Below are positions 22,492-29,670 of a stretch of DNA of 29,670 bases, in pieces. The notes beneath the pieces were generated by a model. The model saw only the letters and a list, made by a program, of their open reading frames with translations. It made no database searches and had not been told where the DNA came from. Position 1 is the first letter of the stretch; every line of letters begins with the position of its first letter. Source of the stretch: a virus; the IMG/VR virus record IMGVR_UViG_3300009181_000250, positions 1-29,670 of that record; one strand, written 5' to 3'. Both the position numbers and the translations under genes were made by a program.

Positions 22492-25399
22492 CGACCCTAC
22501 CAATCAGGACATTACCTGTGGTAGTTGTACCATTGAAGGCCGTATTGACGTTCCATGCTTCTCTCATAGGTAGCTGATGGATCAGATCATATGTAGCATC
22601 TGTTAGATATACCATTGAACCGTTGTTGGCAAAAGTGATACCGGCCATAGCCGGTGAGAAGGCATTGAAAGAGCTACTGTTAGCATAGATTGTGGCTGTG
22701 TTTACATTCCATGAAGTAGACAATCTAAATTCTTTGATTCTATTATTACCTTGCCCGCCAAGATACATGCTTGAGCCGTTTGCATTGAAGTATACGCCAG
22801 TGAAAGTACCGTCATATGTACCAAGATATTTCTGCGTCAAGTAAGAGGCGGTGTTGACGTTCCAAGCCTCTGTAAGCTGTAACTGATACATAATATCGAC
22901 GCCAGTGTCCATGAAGTACATATAATTTCCATCACGACTCACATGTACAGACTGTGGATTGGTTACATTCAATACGCTTTCTACGTTGAATGATAAACCA
23001 ATAGCTGCTGAATTGACATTCCATGCTTCTGACATGTTATACTGAATAATGCGATGCTTACCAGTACCACAAATATACATGATTGTGCCGTCTGGTTTGA
23101 ATGTAAGCCCAGATGGGCTACCTTCGGTTGAAGTTATAGTTGAGCTTCTCTTATCTAATGAGGCAGTTGTGATATCATATTGTCTCGATAGCTTGAAATC
23201 ATATACCGTATCAGTTGTTGTGCCTATCAAGAATAGATGTCGACCATCTTCTTTCATATAGATGTCAGAAAGCCCAGTCTCGGCCACAAAAGTTTTCACA
23301 TTGATAGAACCTGGCAGATACTTGCCTGAGTAAATGGTAAACGCATTGCTATTGATGACATTAGCCACTCGGTAGATGCTGTTAGGTGTATAGCCGGCAA
23401 CATTCGCAGCATAGTTAGCAATGTTACCAGATATAAACTCGACATACACCGAATCTGCATTGGTAAATCCGTGTGAGGTGTAGTTGATTATCACATTGTT
23501 GGCAATCGTATATCGAGTCTTCGCTCTTGTAGTGTAACTCGTAATTACCACATTTGCAGAATGCTCATAAGTCTCAGCATTATCTTCGACAAGGTATTCA
23601 CCAAACATCTTCATACCAGCAGGATGCACTAGATCCTTCAAAGCCTGTCTATAATTGTCGATAGATGATCTCAGCTTGAGTACATATGAGAACTCTTGGT
23701 AATAGTCACGGTCTTGCAGATAGTTAGATGTACTCAACATACCGTCATCGTTCAAATATCTACCTGGATATGTATATACACCTTCGATGATTGTGGCATT
23801 GGCTTTTGCAGTACCGTCACCATACGATCTCAAGTTTAGTGTAGGTGGTGACAAATAACCTGAACCTCTATTAAGAATAACAATTCTTTCGATAGCACCG
23901 AGTGTGGTGTTCGAGGTTAGATAGATACCGCCAGTGCCTAAAAGTTCGGTAACAGTAATACTTGCTCCGTAAGCATTTGCATTTGCAGAGATAACATTTG
24001 CTAGTGGTAAACGGTCAATATCATAACCAGAACCACCGATGATATGCCCAGGTACTTTTTTAAATCTAACTTCTGTAATCATACCGTTAGCGGCCACATT
24101 TGTCACGTTGGCGGCCGCACCAGTACCAAAACCTAAGGGTATATTGTTAAACTCAATAGTGTCGTTAACTTGATATCCAAGCCCACCATTATCGATAATC
24201 ATACGCCCAAGCACACCGAGTTCTCGAATACGATTATTGGCTAGAACTGTGATTGATGGAATTGATGTGTATCCAGAACCTCTGGTGTTAATGACGATAG
24301 CTTTTGAAGGGCCAGTATTACCATAGACGAATGATGATAGAGAATTTGCAATCCAACTGTTAGCTGGGTCTGTAATAGAAGGCACAAGGTTCGAATAAAT
24401 CGTATTGCTTATCGCTGTATTAGCTTCAAGTGAGATTGAGCTGTAATAGATGTTATAGGTATTTGGATGTACCTTACCATCAGGAACAACAGCAGAAAGA
24501 TAACCATTAGCACCAGATCCACCACCACCTGCAATGAGCAAATAGTCATTGTTCTGATACCCAGCACCACCTTCTAGTACGGTGATAGATGCGATGTTAC
24601 CGCTACTCACTCTTGCTACTTGTACGTTCGCACCTGTTCCGCTACTACTTTCAACGATGACAGGATCACCTACGTTATAACTTGTTCCTGGTTCATCAAT
24701 TCGAATCGTATTTAAAATTCCGCCAAAAACATTTGCTGTTGCCGACTTAGTAGAATCATTCTCGGTAAATAGTGAAAAAACTTGTTCACCGTTTCTGAAG
24801 GTGCCGCGAATGTCGCTGATAACTAGTTCTTGTACTTCTGTTCCACCTTCGTAGAATCTGTCTACTCTTTCGACAACGGCCGTAGCACCAGAAGTATTAC
24901 CTGTCAATCTTGTGCTGACGAACTTTTCTAACCCGAAGAATTCTGTGTTAGCAACCGCATTGATATATACGTCTTCAATTTTCAAAGATTTCTGCACATA
25001 CCACTTACCATCAGAAGCTCTGAGTATGTCATTTTTTGGATAGTAGAACTGTAGCTCTTCTTCTCGAAAGAGTACGTTCATCAGAAATTTAATAGACTTC
25101 TCAGTACCACGAGATATGTAGAACTCTTTAGCATGTTTCAGCAAGAGAGTTCTATCAGTATTCAAATTTTTAGGAAATAACTTTAGGTAAGTATCATATA
25201 GCTTTTCAGCAAACTGATCTATAGTATTGTCAATATCATAGTAGTTTCTTACGTTCTTGATACCTTCAATAACCTGCCCTTCTTGTTCTAAAAACTCGTA
25301 ATAGGCCTCTAAGAAAAGCATGAATTGTGGGTGGTCATTTCTTACAAAGAAAGGTACCTGAGAACTTATTAGATTCGATATCTTGTTGTTGGTTGTCAT
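22487..25399 (-). CDS. Large baseplate wedge protein, gp7-like, with C-terminal propeller-like repeats
   Basis: A 970-residue protein between gp6 and gp8, the place and size of T4 gp7 (1032 residues). I assign gp7 by position, not by clear motif. Residues 1-130 are helical (VPFFVRNDHPQFMLFLEAYY, GIKNVRNYYDIDNTIDQFAE, KLFPKNLN, EFYISRGTEKSIKFL), a pattern found in large wedge proteins of marine T4-like phages. Residues 230-540 carry about six GxGY beta modules (GGAGYQNNDYLLIAGGGG, RGSGYTSIPSI, RGSGYLSPPTL). Residues 580-640 are helical (SYVLKLRSSIDNYRQALKDL, HPAGMKMFGEYLVE). From about 711 five ~50-residue repeats follow, each with xGxxMY and AWNVNTA, resembling a beta-propeller. The start overlaps the gp6 stop as TAATG. 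Confidence 0.7.
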   Translation of the reverse strand: MTTNNKISNLISSQVPFFVRNDHPQFMLFLEAYYEFLEQEGQVIEGIKNVRNYYDIDNTIDQFAEKLYDTYLKLFPKNLNTDRTLLLKHAKEFYISRGTEKSIKFLMNVLFREEELQFYYPKNDILRASDGKWYVQKSLKIEDVYINAVANTEFFGLEKFVSTRLTGNTSGATAVVERVDRFYEGGTEVQELVISDIRGTFRNGEQVFSLFTENDSTKSATANVFGGILNTIRIDEPGTSYNVGDPVIVESSSGTGANVQVARVSSGNIASITVLEGGAGYQNNDYLLIAGGGGSGANGYLSAVVPDGKVHPNTYNIYYSSISLEANTAISNTIYSNLVPSITDPANSWIANSLSSFVYGNTGPSKAIVINTRGSGYTSIPSITVLANNRIRELGVLGRMIIDNGGLGYQVNDTIEFNNIPLGFGTGAAANVTNVAANGMITEVRFKKVPGHIIGGSGYDIDRLPLANVISANANAYGASITVTELLGTGGIYLTSNTTLGAIERIVILNRGSGYLSPPTLNLRSYGDGTAKANATIIEGVYTYPGRYLNDDGMLSTSNYLQDRDYYQEFSYVLKLRSSIDNYRQALKDLVHPAGMKMFGEYLVEDNAETYEHSANVVITSYTTRAKTRYTIANNVIINYTSHGFTNADSVYVEFISGNIANYAANVAGYTPNSIYRVANVINSNAFTIYSGKYLPGSINVKTFVAETGLSDIYMKEDGRHLFLIGTTTDTVYDFKLSRQYDITTASLDKRSSTITSTEGSPSGLTFKPDGTIMYICGTGKHRIIQYNMSEAWNVNSAAIGLSFNVESVLNVTNPQSVHVSRDGNYMYFMDTGVDIMYQLQLTEAWNVNTASYLTQKYLGTYDGTFTGVYFNANGSSMYLGGQGNNRIKEFRLSTSWNVNTATIYANSSSFNAFSPAMAGITFANNGSMVYLTDATYDLIHQLPMREAWNVNTAFNGTTTTGNVLIGRVV
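22490..23269 (-). repeat. Five ~50-codon propeller-like repeats in the gp7-like gene
   Basis: Each unit has a strand such as SGLTFKPDGTIMYICG, a second strand with HRIIQYNMS and a closing AWNVNTA. Five units are seen from about residue 711 to the end of the protein. Confidence 0.7.
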
Positions 25400-27480
25400 T
25401 AGGATTCGGCGACCATATCTAGCTGAATGCTTTTGGCATCGGCATCATCGATGATGAGTATTCTGTTTCTAAGTGGCGGTATAATCTCTTTACCAGAAGG
25501 TGCAAAAAAGGTGATTAGATCGGTTGGATAGAAATCATTCTCAATAGCACCACTTGTTGCGAGAGTGTTCAATATCATCTGCCCTGTTGAGTACTTGATG
25601 GTACCTGCAATCGATGTGATCGGAACTTTTTCACCTGTTGACTTATAGTAGAAGGTTCTGATAGTACCATAATCATTCTCAAGTAGAGCAATTGCTGTAG
25701 CACCAGTTCCACCGCCGCCGCTTAACTCTATAGTGGCCTTAGTGTAGTCAGAACCTTTTGATATAATCTCGATAGTAGATACCTTACCATTTGAAATCTT
25801 AGCAACCGCACTAGCACCAGAACCGTCACCTACTATGGTAACAGTAGGTGCAGTTTCATAGCCGTAACCAGCATTGACAACCTGAAATGAATTGATACCG
25901 CTGAGAGCGTCCAAGACTTCTTCGAAGAGGGCTGTTCTCTCAATACCATTAGCATCATAGGTGTATATCTCAGGAAACGAATAGATTCGGTCAGAGAAAT
26001 TACCTTTGCGAAGAGGCATACTGTAATTTATTTCATATCTCTTTGCAACTGAAGTGGAGAGAATGACGCGCTTCTGGATATAAATTGTGATATCAGAACC
26101 TGTAATAGCTTTGTCTGCTGCTTCCATGTAGGCCTGAAGCTTCGATTTACGAAATATAGCATTGAAGTTTGATAGCTCATTATCATTATAATCATAGATA
26201 GCGGCCTTGACAAGCTCTCTGAGTTGGTTGTCGGATAGTGTCGTTGCTGCTGGATTATAGTTTACTTTACCTACAACTCTGATATAGGTATACTCAGGGT
26301 CTACAATTTCAGGGGTGACGGTTACTACGTTTCTATTCTTGACCAATTCTTTCTTGATGTATTCTTTATCAGCATTTGACAGCGCATAATTTTGCTTCGT
26401 CTTAATTGCAGCATATATTTTACCATATACGACTGGATCGTTGTCTTCGCCACCCCATACGGAAACTGCTTCGATGTTTGGAAAATCTTTGAGTAGAAGT
26501 GTTTCATAGTCTCCGGCTGTGACCGCTCTATTTTGTGTAGAGTATGCGTATGGTGAGCGGAATCTTACCTGTTCGATTGTTTCTTTCTCGATACCACCGT
26601 ATGATGATGTAACAGTAGTCACGGCCACATTATCTCTGTATAGCCCAGCAATTCTGTCTTTAGATGTGAACTTAGATATATTATTTGCTTGTGTGCCTGC
26701 TGTATCAAGGTATGTGACTGTGATGATGTTTCCGTTTTTAGGAGACTTACCAATTACGCCATCACCAAAGTAGACGCTGTAATTTAGATCATCACTCTCT
26801 TCAATGAAGTATACGGTAGAGTTTGAACCGATATCAACAATGTTGTTTGATTTATTGTAAGTAATATAATCGGTGTTTGATGAAGATTCCTGTACTCGAA
26901 CTTCGATAGTGTTTGTGTCCACGTTCGCAGAAGATATCTTGAAGCGACGTTTAGTGTTTGTTGGATCCATTAAGTATTGAAGAGAGACTGTCTGCCCTTG
27001 TTGAATCGTCACATTAGAAAATGAAAATTTACCGTTAGCCTTTACAGACGTTGCTGAACTAGTTGTTACGAAGTTGTAGTTGATGCCATCGATATCTTCA
27101 CCAAGGAAATTTGAGTACTTGCTCAGTGTAAGAGATGTGGTCGTATTGTTCTCGCTGCCTGATGGTGTGACAAGTAGATTGACAACTGCCAGCGCACCAC
27201 GTTTTGAACCAGGCAAATAGTTAATGTTCTTAGCATGAGAAAGAATAGATGAACGAAGCTGTGCAGTATCCATGAACATCTCATTACCAACCATGTTCAG
27301 GTAGTATGACATATAGTGAGTATTATAGGCCAGAACGTCGAGCAGTACCGACATACCAGACCCTTCGAAGTCATAGTCTTGAAACTCAGATTGACTTCTG
27401 AGATAATTCTTCAGATTGGTCTTGATACTGTCGAAGTCCAGCTCTGTAATTCTCAGGGCTGTATTAGATGTAACTGCCAT
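25399..27480 (-). CDS. gp6: Baseplate wedge protein gp6 (baseplate J-like family)
   Basis: A 693-residue wedge protein; T4 gp6 has 660. It is recognised from ITELDFDSIKTNLKNYLRSQ, FQDYDFEGSGMSVLLDVLAY and NTHYMSYYLNMVGNEMFMDT in residues 11-71, then AQLRSSILSHAKNINYLPGS. Further family features are YSVYFGDGVIGKSPKNG, the VRFRSPYAYSTQNRAVTAGD motif and YETLLLKDFPNIEAVSVWGG. In T4, gp6 dimers form the inner baseplate ring that joins wedges and rearranges on contraction. Near residues 533-600, two GxGY repeats (NAGYGYETAPTVTIVGDGSG and KGSDYTKATIELSGGGG) form an inserted module. The ATG directly follows the gp25 stop, so they are coupled. Confidence 0.9.
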   Translation of the reverse strand: MAVTSNTALRITELDFDSIKTNLKNYLRSQSEFQDYDFEGSGMSVLLDVLAYNTHYMSYYLNMVGNEMFMDTAQLRSSILSHAKNINYLPGSKRGALAVVNLLVTPSGSENNTTTSLTLSKYSNFLGEDIDGINYNFVTTSSATSVKANGKFSFSNVTIQQGQTVSLQYLMDPTNTKRRFKISSANVDTNTIEVRVQESSSNTDYITYNKSNNIVDIGSNSTVYFIEESDDLNYSVYFGDGVIGKSPKNGNIITVTYLDTAGTQANNISKFTSKDRIAGLYRDNVAVTTVTSSYGGIEKETIEQVRFRSPYAYSTQNRAVTAGDYETLLLKDFPNIEAVSVWGGEDNDPVVYGKIYAAIKTKQNYALSNADKEYIKKELVKNRNVVTVTPEIVDPEYTYIRVVGKVNYNPAATTLSDNQLRELVKAAIYDYNDNELSNFNAIFRKSKLQAYMEAADKAITGSDITIYIQKRVILSTSVAKRYEINYSMPLRKGNFSDRIYSFPEIYTYDANGIERTALFEEVLDALSGINSFQVVNAGYGYETAPTVTIVGDGSGASAVAKISNGKVSTIEIISKGSDYTKATIELSGGGGTGATAIALLENDYGTIRTFYYKSTGEKVPITSIAGTIKYSTGQMILNTLATSGAIENDFYPTDLITFFAPSGKEIIPPLRNRILIIDDADAKSIQLDMVAES

Positions 27481-27882
27481 TTATCGAATTCTTTCCAGAA
27501 AAATTGTTGTAATCAGTGGTTCAGGTCTATTGACCATTGAGTAAGTGATGGTAACAGCATAACCATTGTTGTCATAATCAAACGTCACATCTAGTCCTAA
27601 CAAAATTATACGAGGTTCAAATTTTTTGATAACTTCTCGAATAGCATCTGTCAAAAAATTAGCTGTTAGCTGGTCAGCATTCATGAACAGTAATCTTTGA
27701 GCACCTGAACCAATGCTATGATTAAAAGGCCTATCATAGAAGTTGGTCAGAATAAGGTTTCTGAGTGAACGCTTGATAGCATCAACACCTTTCTTCTTCA
27801 CAATGTCACCCGTGGTTGGATGCGCCATGAAATCAAGGTCAAGGTCTGAGTAGTCTGGTTGTCTTGCTATTGTAACTGCCAT
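27481..27882 (-). CDS. gp25: Baseplate wedge protein gp25 (GPW/gp25 family)
   Basis: A 133-residue protein, near the 132 residues of T4 gp25. This family, shared with the type VI secretion protein TssE, joins the sheath to the baseplate wedges. The N-terminal DYSDLDLDFMAHPTTGDI, AIKRSLRNLILTNFYDRPFN and the conserved EPR motif at 89-91 (KKFEPRIILL) are all present. The ribosome binding sequence AAGGA lies 12 nt upstream, a long spacing. It lies between the spike gene and gp6, an order known from other T4-like phages, and its stop abuts the gp6 ATG. Confidence 0.92.
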   Translation of the reverse strand: MAVTIARQPDYSDLDLDFMAHPTTGDIVKKKGVDAIKRSLRNLILTNFYDRPFNHSIGSGAQRLLFMNADQLTANFLTDAIREVIKKFEPRIILLGLDVTFDYDNNGYAVTITYSMVNRPEPLITTIFLERIR

Positions 27883-27896
27883 AAACTTATTTATCC

Positions 27897-29177
27897 TTAT
27901 ACGTCCACAGTGTCGGCTGTTTCGGCACTACTTACGGTAAATTCTAGTTTTGGATTGGTAGGATCTGGTGCAAGCCAAACAATAGGAATTACTGGTGCAG
28001 GTGGTGTAGGTGGTACTGCAACAACCACAGGACCATTTTGTTCGATAATACCGAGTGAGGCAATGAGTGAGGCGTTCAAACCTATTGAAGCCGATTCGAT
28101 ACCAACTGCACCAACGGCCGCAATACCAACCGCAGCACCAGCATCAATACCAACTTCACCCACCGCGGAAACACCTACAGCCGCACCGCCAGTTATACCT
28201 ATAGCACCTGTAGCACCCATCAATAGGGCGCCGCCAGCTTTAACTTGCATCAAACCTGTGCTGGTAATATCGACCGCGCCTGAACTCTTCATAGCCAAAA
28301 ATGTGCTGCCTGTAATATAAGACGTTAAACCTTTTGCTGAAAATTTACCTGTTAGAGTTTGAATTACAATATCACCAGTCACCGCTTCCATCGATAGCTT
28401 CTGACCAGAACGGATCATCATCTCGCCAGTATCAGCAAGCAAGGCCAGCTGGTTCTTAGCTACAATAGAGGCCGAATCGTTGACAGAGCCAGCCATGAAA
28501 CCACCCTTAGATGATAGAGCCATTGACCCTTTAGCGGTTACTGCATTCGAGCCTTCCAGCTTGGTGGTCATATTCTTGGCTGCAATATCAATATTACCTA
28601 ATATATCTTGACCAAAATTAGTTGCTTTGACATTCAGATCACCCTTGACGGCAATATTCATATTCTTGCCAACGGTCAGATTGTAGTCGCCGTCAACCTT
28701 CATACTTGCTGCACCGTCTACAGTGATATCATATGCACCAGTAATCTTTACACGATTCTCACCGAAGGTGAATGTATATTGCCCGTTCTGTGCTGTGATA
28801 GCCACTTTGCCATCAGGATGAAATTGCACCATTGAACCAGAACGGTGTTGAAGGGTAACACTCTCAGCACCTTTCGAATCATCCATGAGTAGCACATGCC
28901 CAGACCTGGTCTTATGTGCATAATAGTTTGGATATTTACCAGCACCATCAAGTTCACGGGCATCTTTGGGCCCATTCCATTTTGGTCGTGTATTTTTTTT
29001 ATCTGTCGATTCTGACTCTGAAGTAGCCGGATCACCATTCGAGTCAGCAGGTACGAATGTAGTTTGCCCGTCTTCGCCTTTAGTCGCCACATAATTGACA
29101 CCATCCATCTCAAGCTTATCACCAACCTGAGGTGTCTGAGTAAAGGTTTTAATTGCTACATTTGGATCAGTTGACAT
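27897..29177 (-). CDS. gp5: Baseplate central spike protein, gp5 C-terminal type
   Basis: A 426-residue protein. Residues 85-150 match the gp5/VgrG spike entry: KYPNYYAHKTRSGHVLLMDD, VTLQHRSGSMVQFHPDGKV. Residues 150-375 are beta-helical repeats (GAYDITVDGAASMKVDGDYN, LTVGKNMNIAVKGDLNVKAT), ending in octad-like turns such as AAVGVSAVGEVGIDAGAAVG. This forms the trimeric needle that punctures the outer membrane in T4-like phages. T4 gp5 (575 residues) also has an OB fold and a lysozyme domain; no lysozyme motif is visible here, so cell-wall cutting must come from another protein if it occurs. A Pro-rich tail (VPPTPPAPVIPI) with an acidic end follows. AGGAA precedes the ATG. Confidence 0.8.
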   Translation of the reverse strand: MSTDPNVAIKTFTQTPQVGDKLEMDGVNYVATKGEDGQTTFVPADSNGDPATSESESTDKKNTRPKWNGPKDARELDGAGKYPNYYAHKTRSGHVLLMDDSKGAESVTLQHRSGSMVQFHPDGKVAITAQNGQYTFTFGENRVKITGAYDITVDGAASMKVDGDYNLTVGKNMNIAVKGDLNVKATNFGQDILGNIDIAAKNMTTKLEGSNAVTAKGSMALSSKGGFMAGSVNDSASIVAKNQLALLADTGEMMIRSGQKLSMEAVTGDIVIQTLTGKFSAKGLTSYITGSTFLAMKSSGAVDITSTGLMQVKAGGALLMGATGAIGITGGAAVGVSAVGEVGIDAGAAVGIAAVGAVGIESASIGLNASLIASLGIIEQNGPVVVAVPPTPPAPVIPIVWLAPDPTNPKLEFTVSSAETADTVDV

Positions 29178-29179
29178 AA

Positions 29180-29668
29180 TTAAATTCCTGGAAACATACG
29201 TTGAAGAGGATTACCACCTTGATTAACTGCTCGGAGCCCTTCATTAATCAGAACACCGACAGGATCTCTTGCGATAGCCTGTAGCATACCGAGTGAGGCT
29301 GACGTTGTACCTAGTCTATTTGACATATCTTGCATTACTGATGATGAACCACCAAACATATTTTGCCCAGGTATTACACCAGGGAAACCAGCGCCGCTTA
29401 AGAATGATGTTACCACTTTGGCTGCAACCGCAACAGCTACTGGCGTATAGTTGACCATCTGCCCGCTTGGGCTAAAGCTTCTGTATGTGGTGCCGTGTGG
29501 TGATGCAATAGCTGACACGACTGGTGCAAGAGTATCTAGCCCAAATAGAGAGGTGTCATACTGCAATCTCTGAAATACGTTGACCATATCAGAAATACCA
29601 GTGGCCTGCCCAATCAGATTAATTGCGTTTTGTTGATATACATCTTGATTAACACGAGTGCCTGTCAT
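29180..29668 (-). CDS. Unknown baseplate-region protein, possibly truncated by the right window edge
   Basis: At least 162 residues. ATG at 29668 is the first codon available, but only two bases lie upstream, so the true start may be outside the window. It has an N-terminal helical half (YQQNAINLIGQATGISDMVN, VFQRLQ), a Ser/Gly-rich middle (SPHGTTYRSFSPSGQMVNYT), a hydrophobic helix (PVAVAVAAKVVTSFLSGAGF) and a C-terminus ending NPLQRMFPGI. No family recognised. Its stop is two bases before the spike ATG (TAATTATG), so it belongs to the baseplate operon; a hub or membrane-contact role is possible but unsupported. Confidence 0.6.
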   Translation of the reverse strand: MTGTRVNQDVYQQNAINLIGQATGISDMVNVFQRLQYDTSLFGLDTLAPVVSAIASPHGTTYRSFSPSGQMVNYTPVAVAVAAKVVTSFLSGAGFPGVIPGQNMFGGSSSVMQDMSNRLGTTSASLGMLQAIARDPVGVLINEGLRAVNQGGNPLQRMFPGI

Positions 29669-29670
29669 GA

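Noticed and set aside
27888-27895. GATAAATA just before gp25
   Set aside because: It ends only a few bases from the ATG and would leave no leader; the sequence more likely reflects the AT-rich ribosome binding region.
27859-28320. A 153-codon plus-strand frame rich in Pro, Ala and Thr
   Set aside because: It is antisense to the beta-helical repeats of the spike gene; the low-complexity protein follows from those repeats.

Overview
This window is the baseplate and tail-fibre block of a T4-like contractile-tailed phage (Caudoviricetes, myovirus). Every supportable gene is on the minus strand, so the block reads from high to low coordinates. Genes are packed with almost no spacing and many TAATG or ATGA overlaps. 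The core proteins (gp5-like spike, gp25, gp6, a gp7-like wedge protein, gp8) resemble the cyanophage, pelagiphage and alphaproteobacterial-phage branch of T4-like phages more than coliphage T4. I infer that from the gene order, the DUF4815-type giant protein, the 2OG-Fe(II) oxygenase among fibre genes, and the many 'AFxKANxAN' fibre repeats. The host cannot be determined from this window; no metabolic, photosynthesis, tRNA or replication genes are present.

Layout in transcription order: 29668-21142 is the baseplate block: an unknown protein cut by the window edge, a spike protein without a lysozyme domain, gp25, gp6, a 970-residue gp7-like protein with a C-terminal beta-propeller-like repeat domain, and gp8. 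21126-15232 is a 1964-residue DUF4815-type virion protein. 15203-14243 holds a left-handed beta-helix protein and a short coiled-coil protein. 14241-12063 holds three fibre or adhesin genes, the last a glycine-rich, cysteine-containing adhesin. 12053-10735 is a cassette of three non-fibre genes (a WDE-rich small protein, a 2OG-Fe(II) oxygenase and a conserved small protein). 10707-29 is a long array of fibre, receptor-binding and small accessory genes. At the left edge the first six codons of another gene are visible.

The fibre array is strongly modular. Six pairs of related genes recur: 187/226 aa, 77/133 aa, 444/419 aa, 58/59 aa, 280/340 aa and 82/498 aa. They share N-terminal anchors, repeats or C-terminal receptor-binding modules, as expected for a locus that evolves by duplication and module exchange. 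At five junctions a T4-type late promoter-like octamer (TATAAATA or a CTAAATA variant) overlaps the upstream TAA stop codon in the same register, 19-31 nt before the next start. Late transcription could therefore re-enter at each cassette.

No CRISPR array, insertion sequence, integrase, tRNA or rRNA was seen, and no gene-free stretch exceeds 35 bases. No wholly new defence or enzymatic system is evident. The most unusual signals are the promoter-in-stop-codon arrangement, the GxGY repeat module shared by three wedge proteins, propeller domains on two different virion proteins, and the oxygenase embedded among fibre genes.
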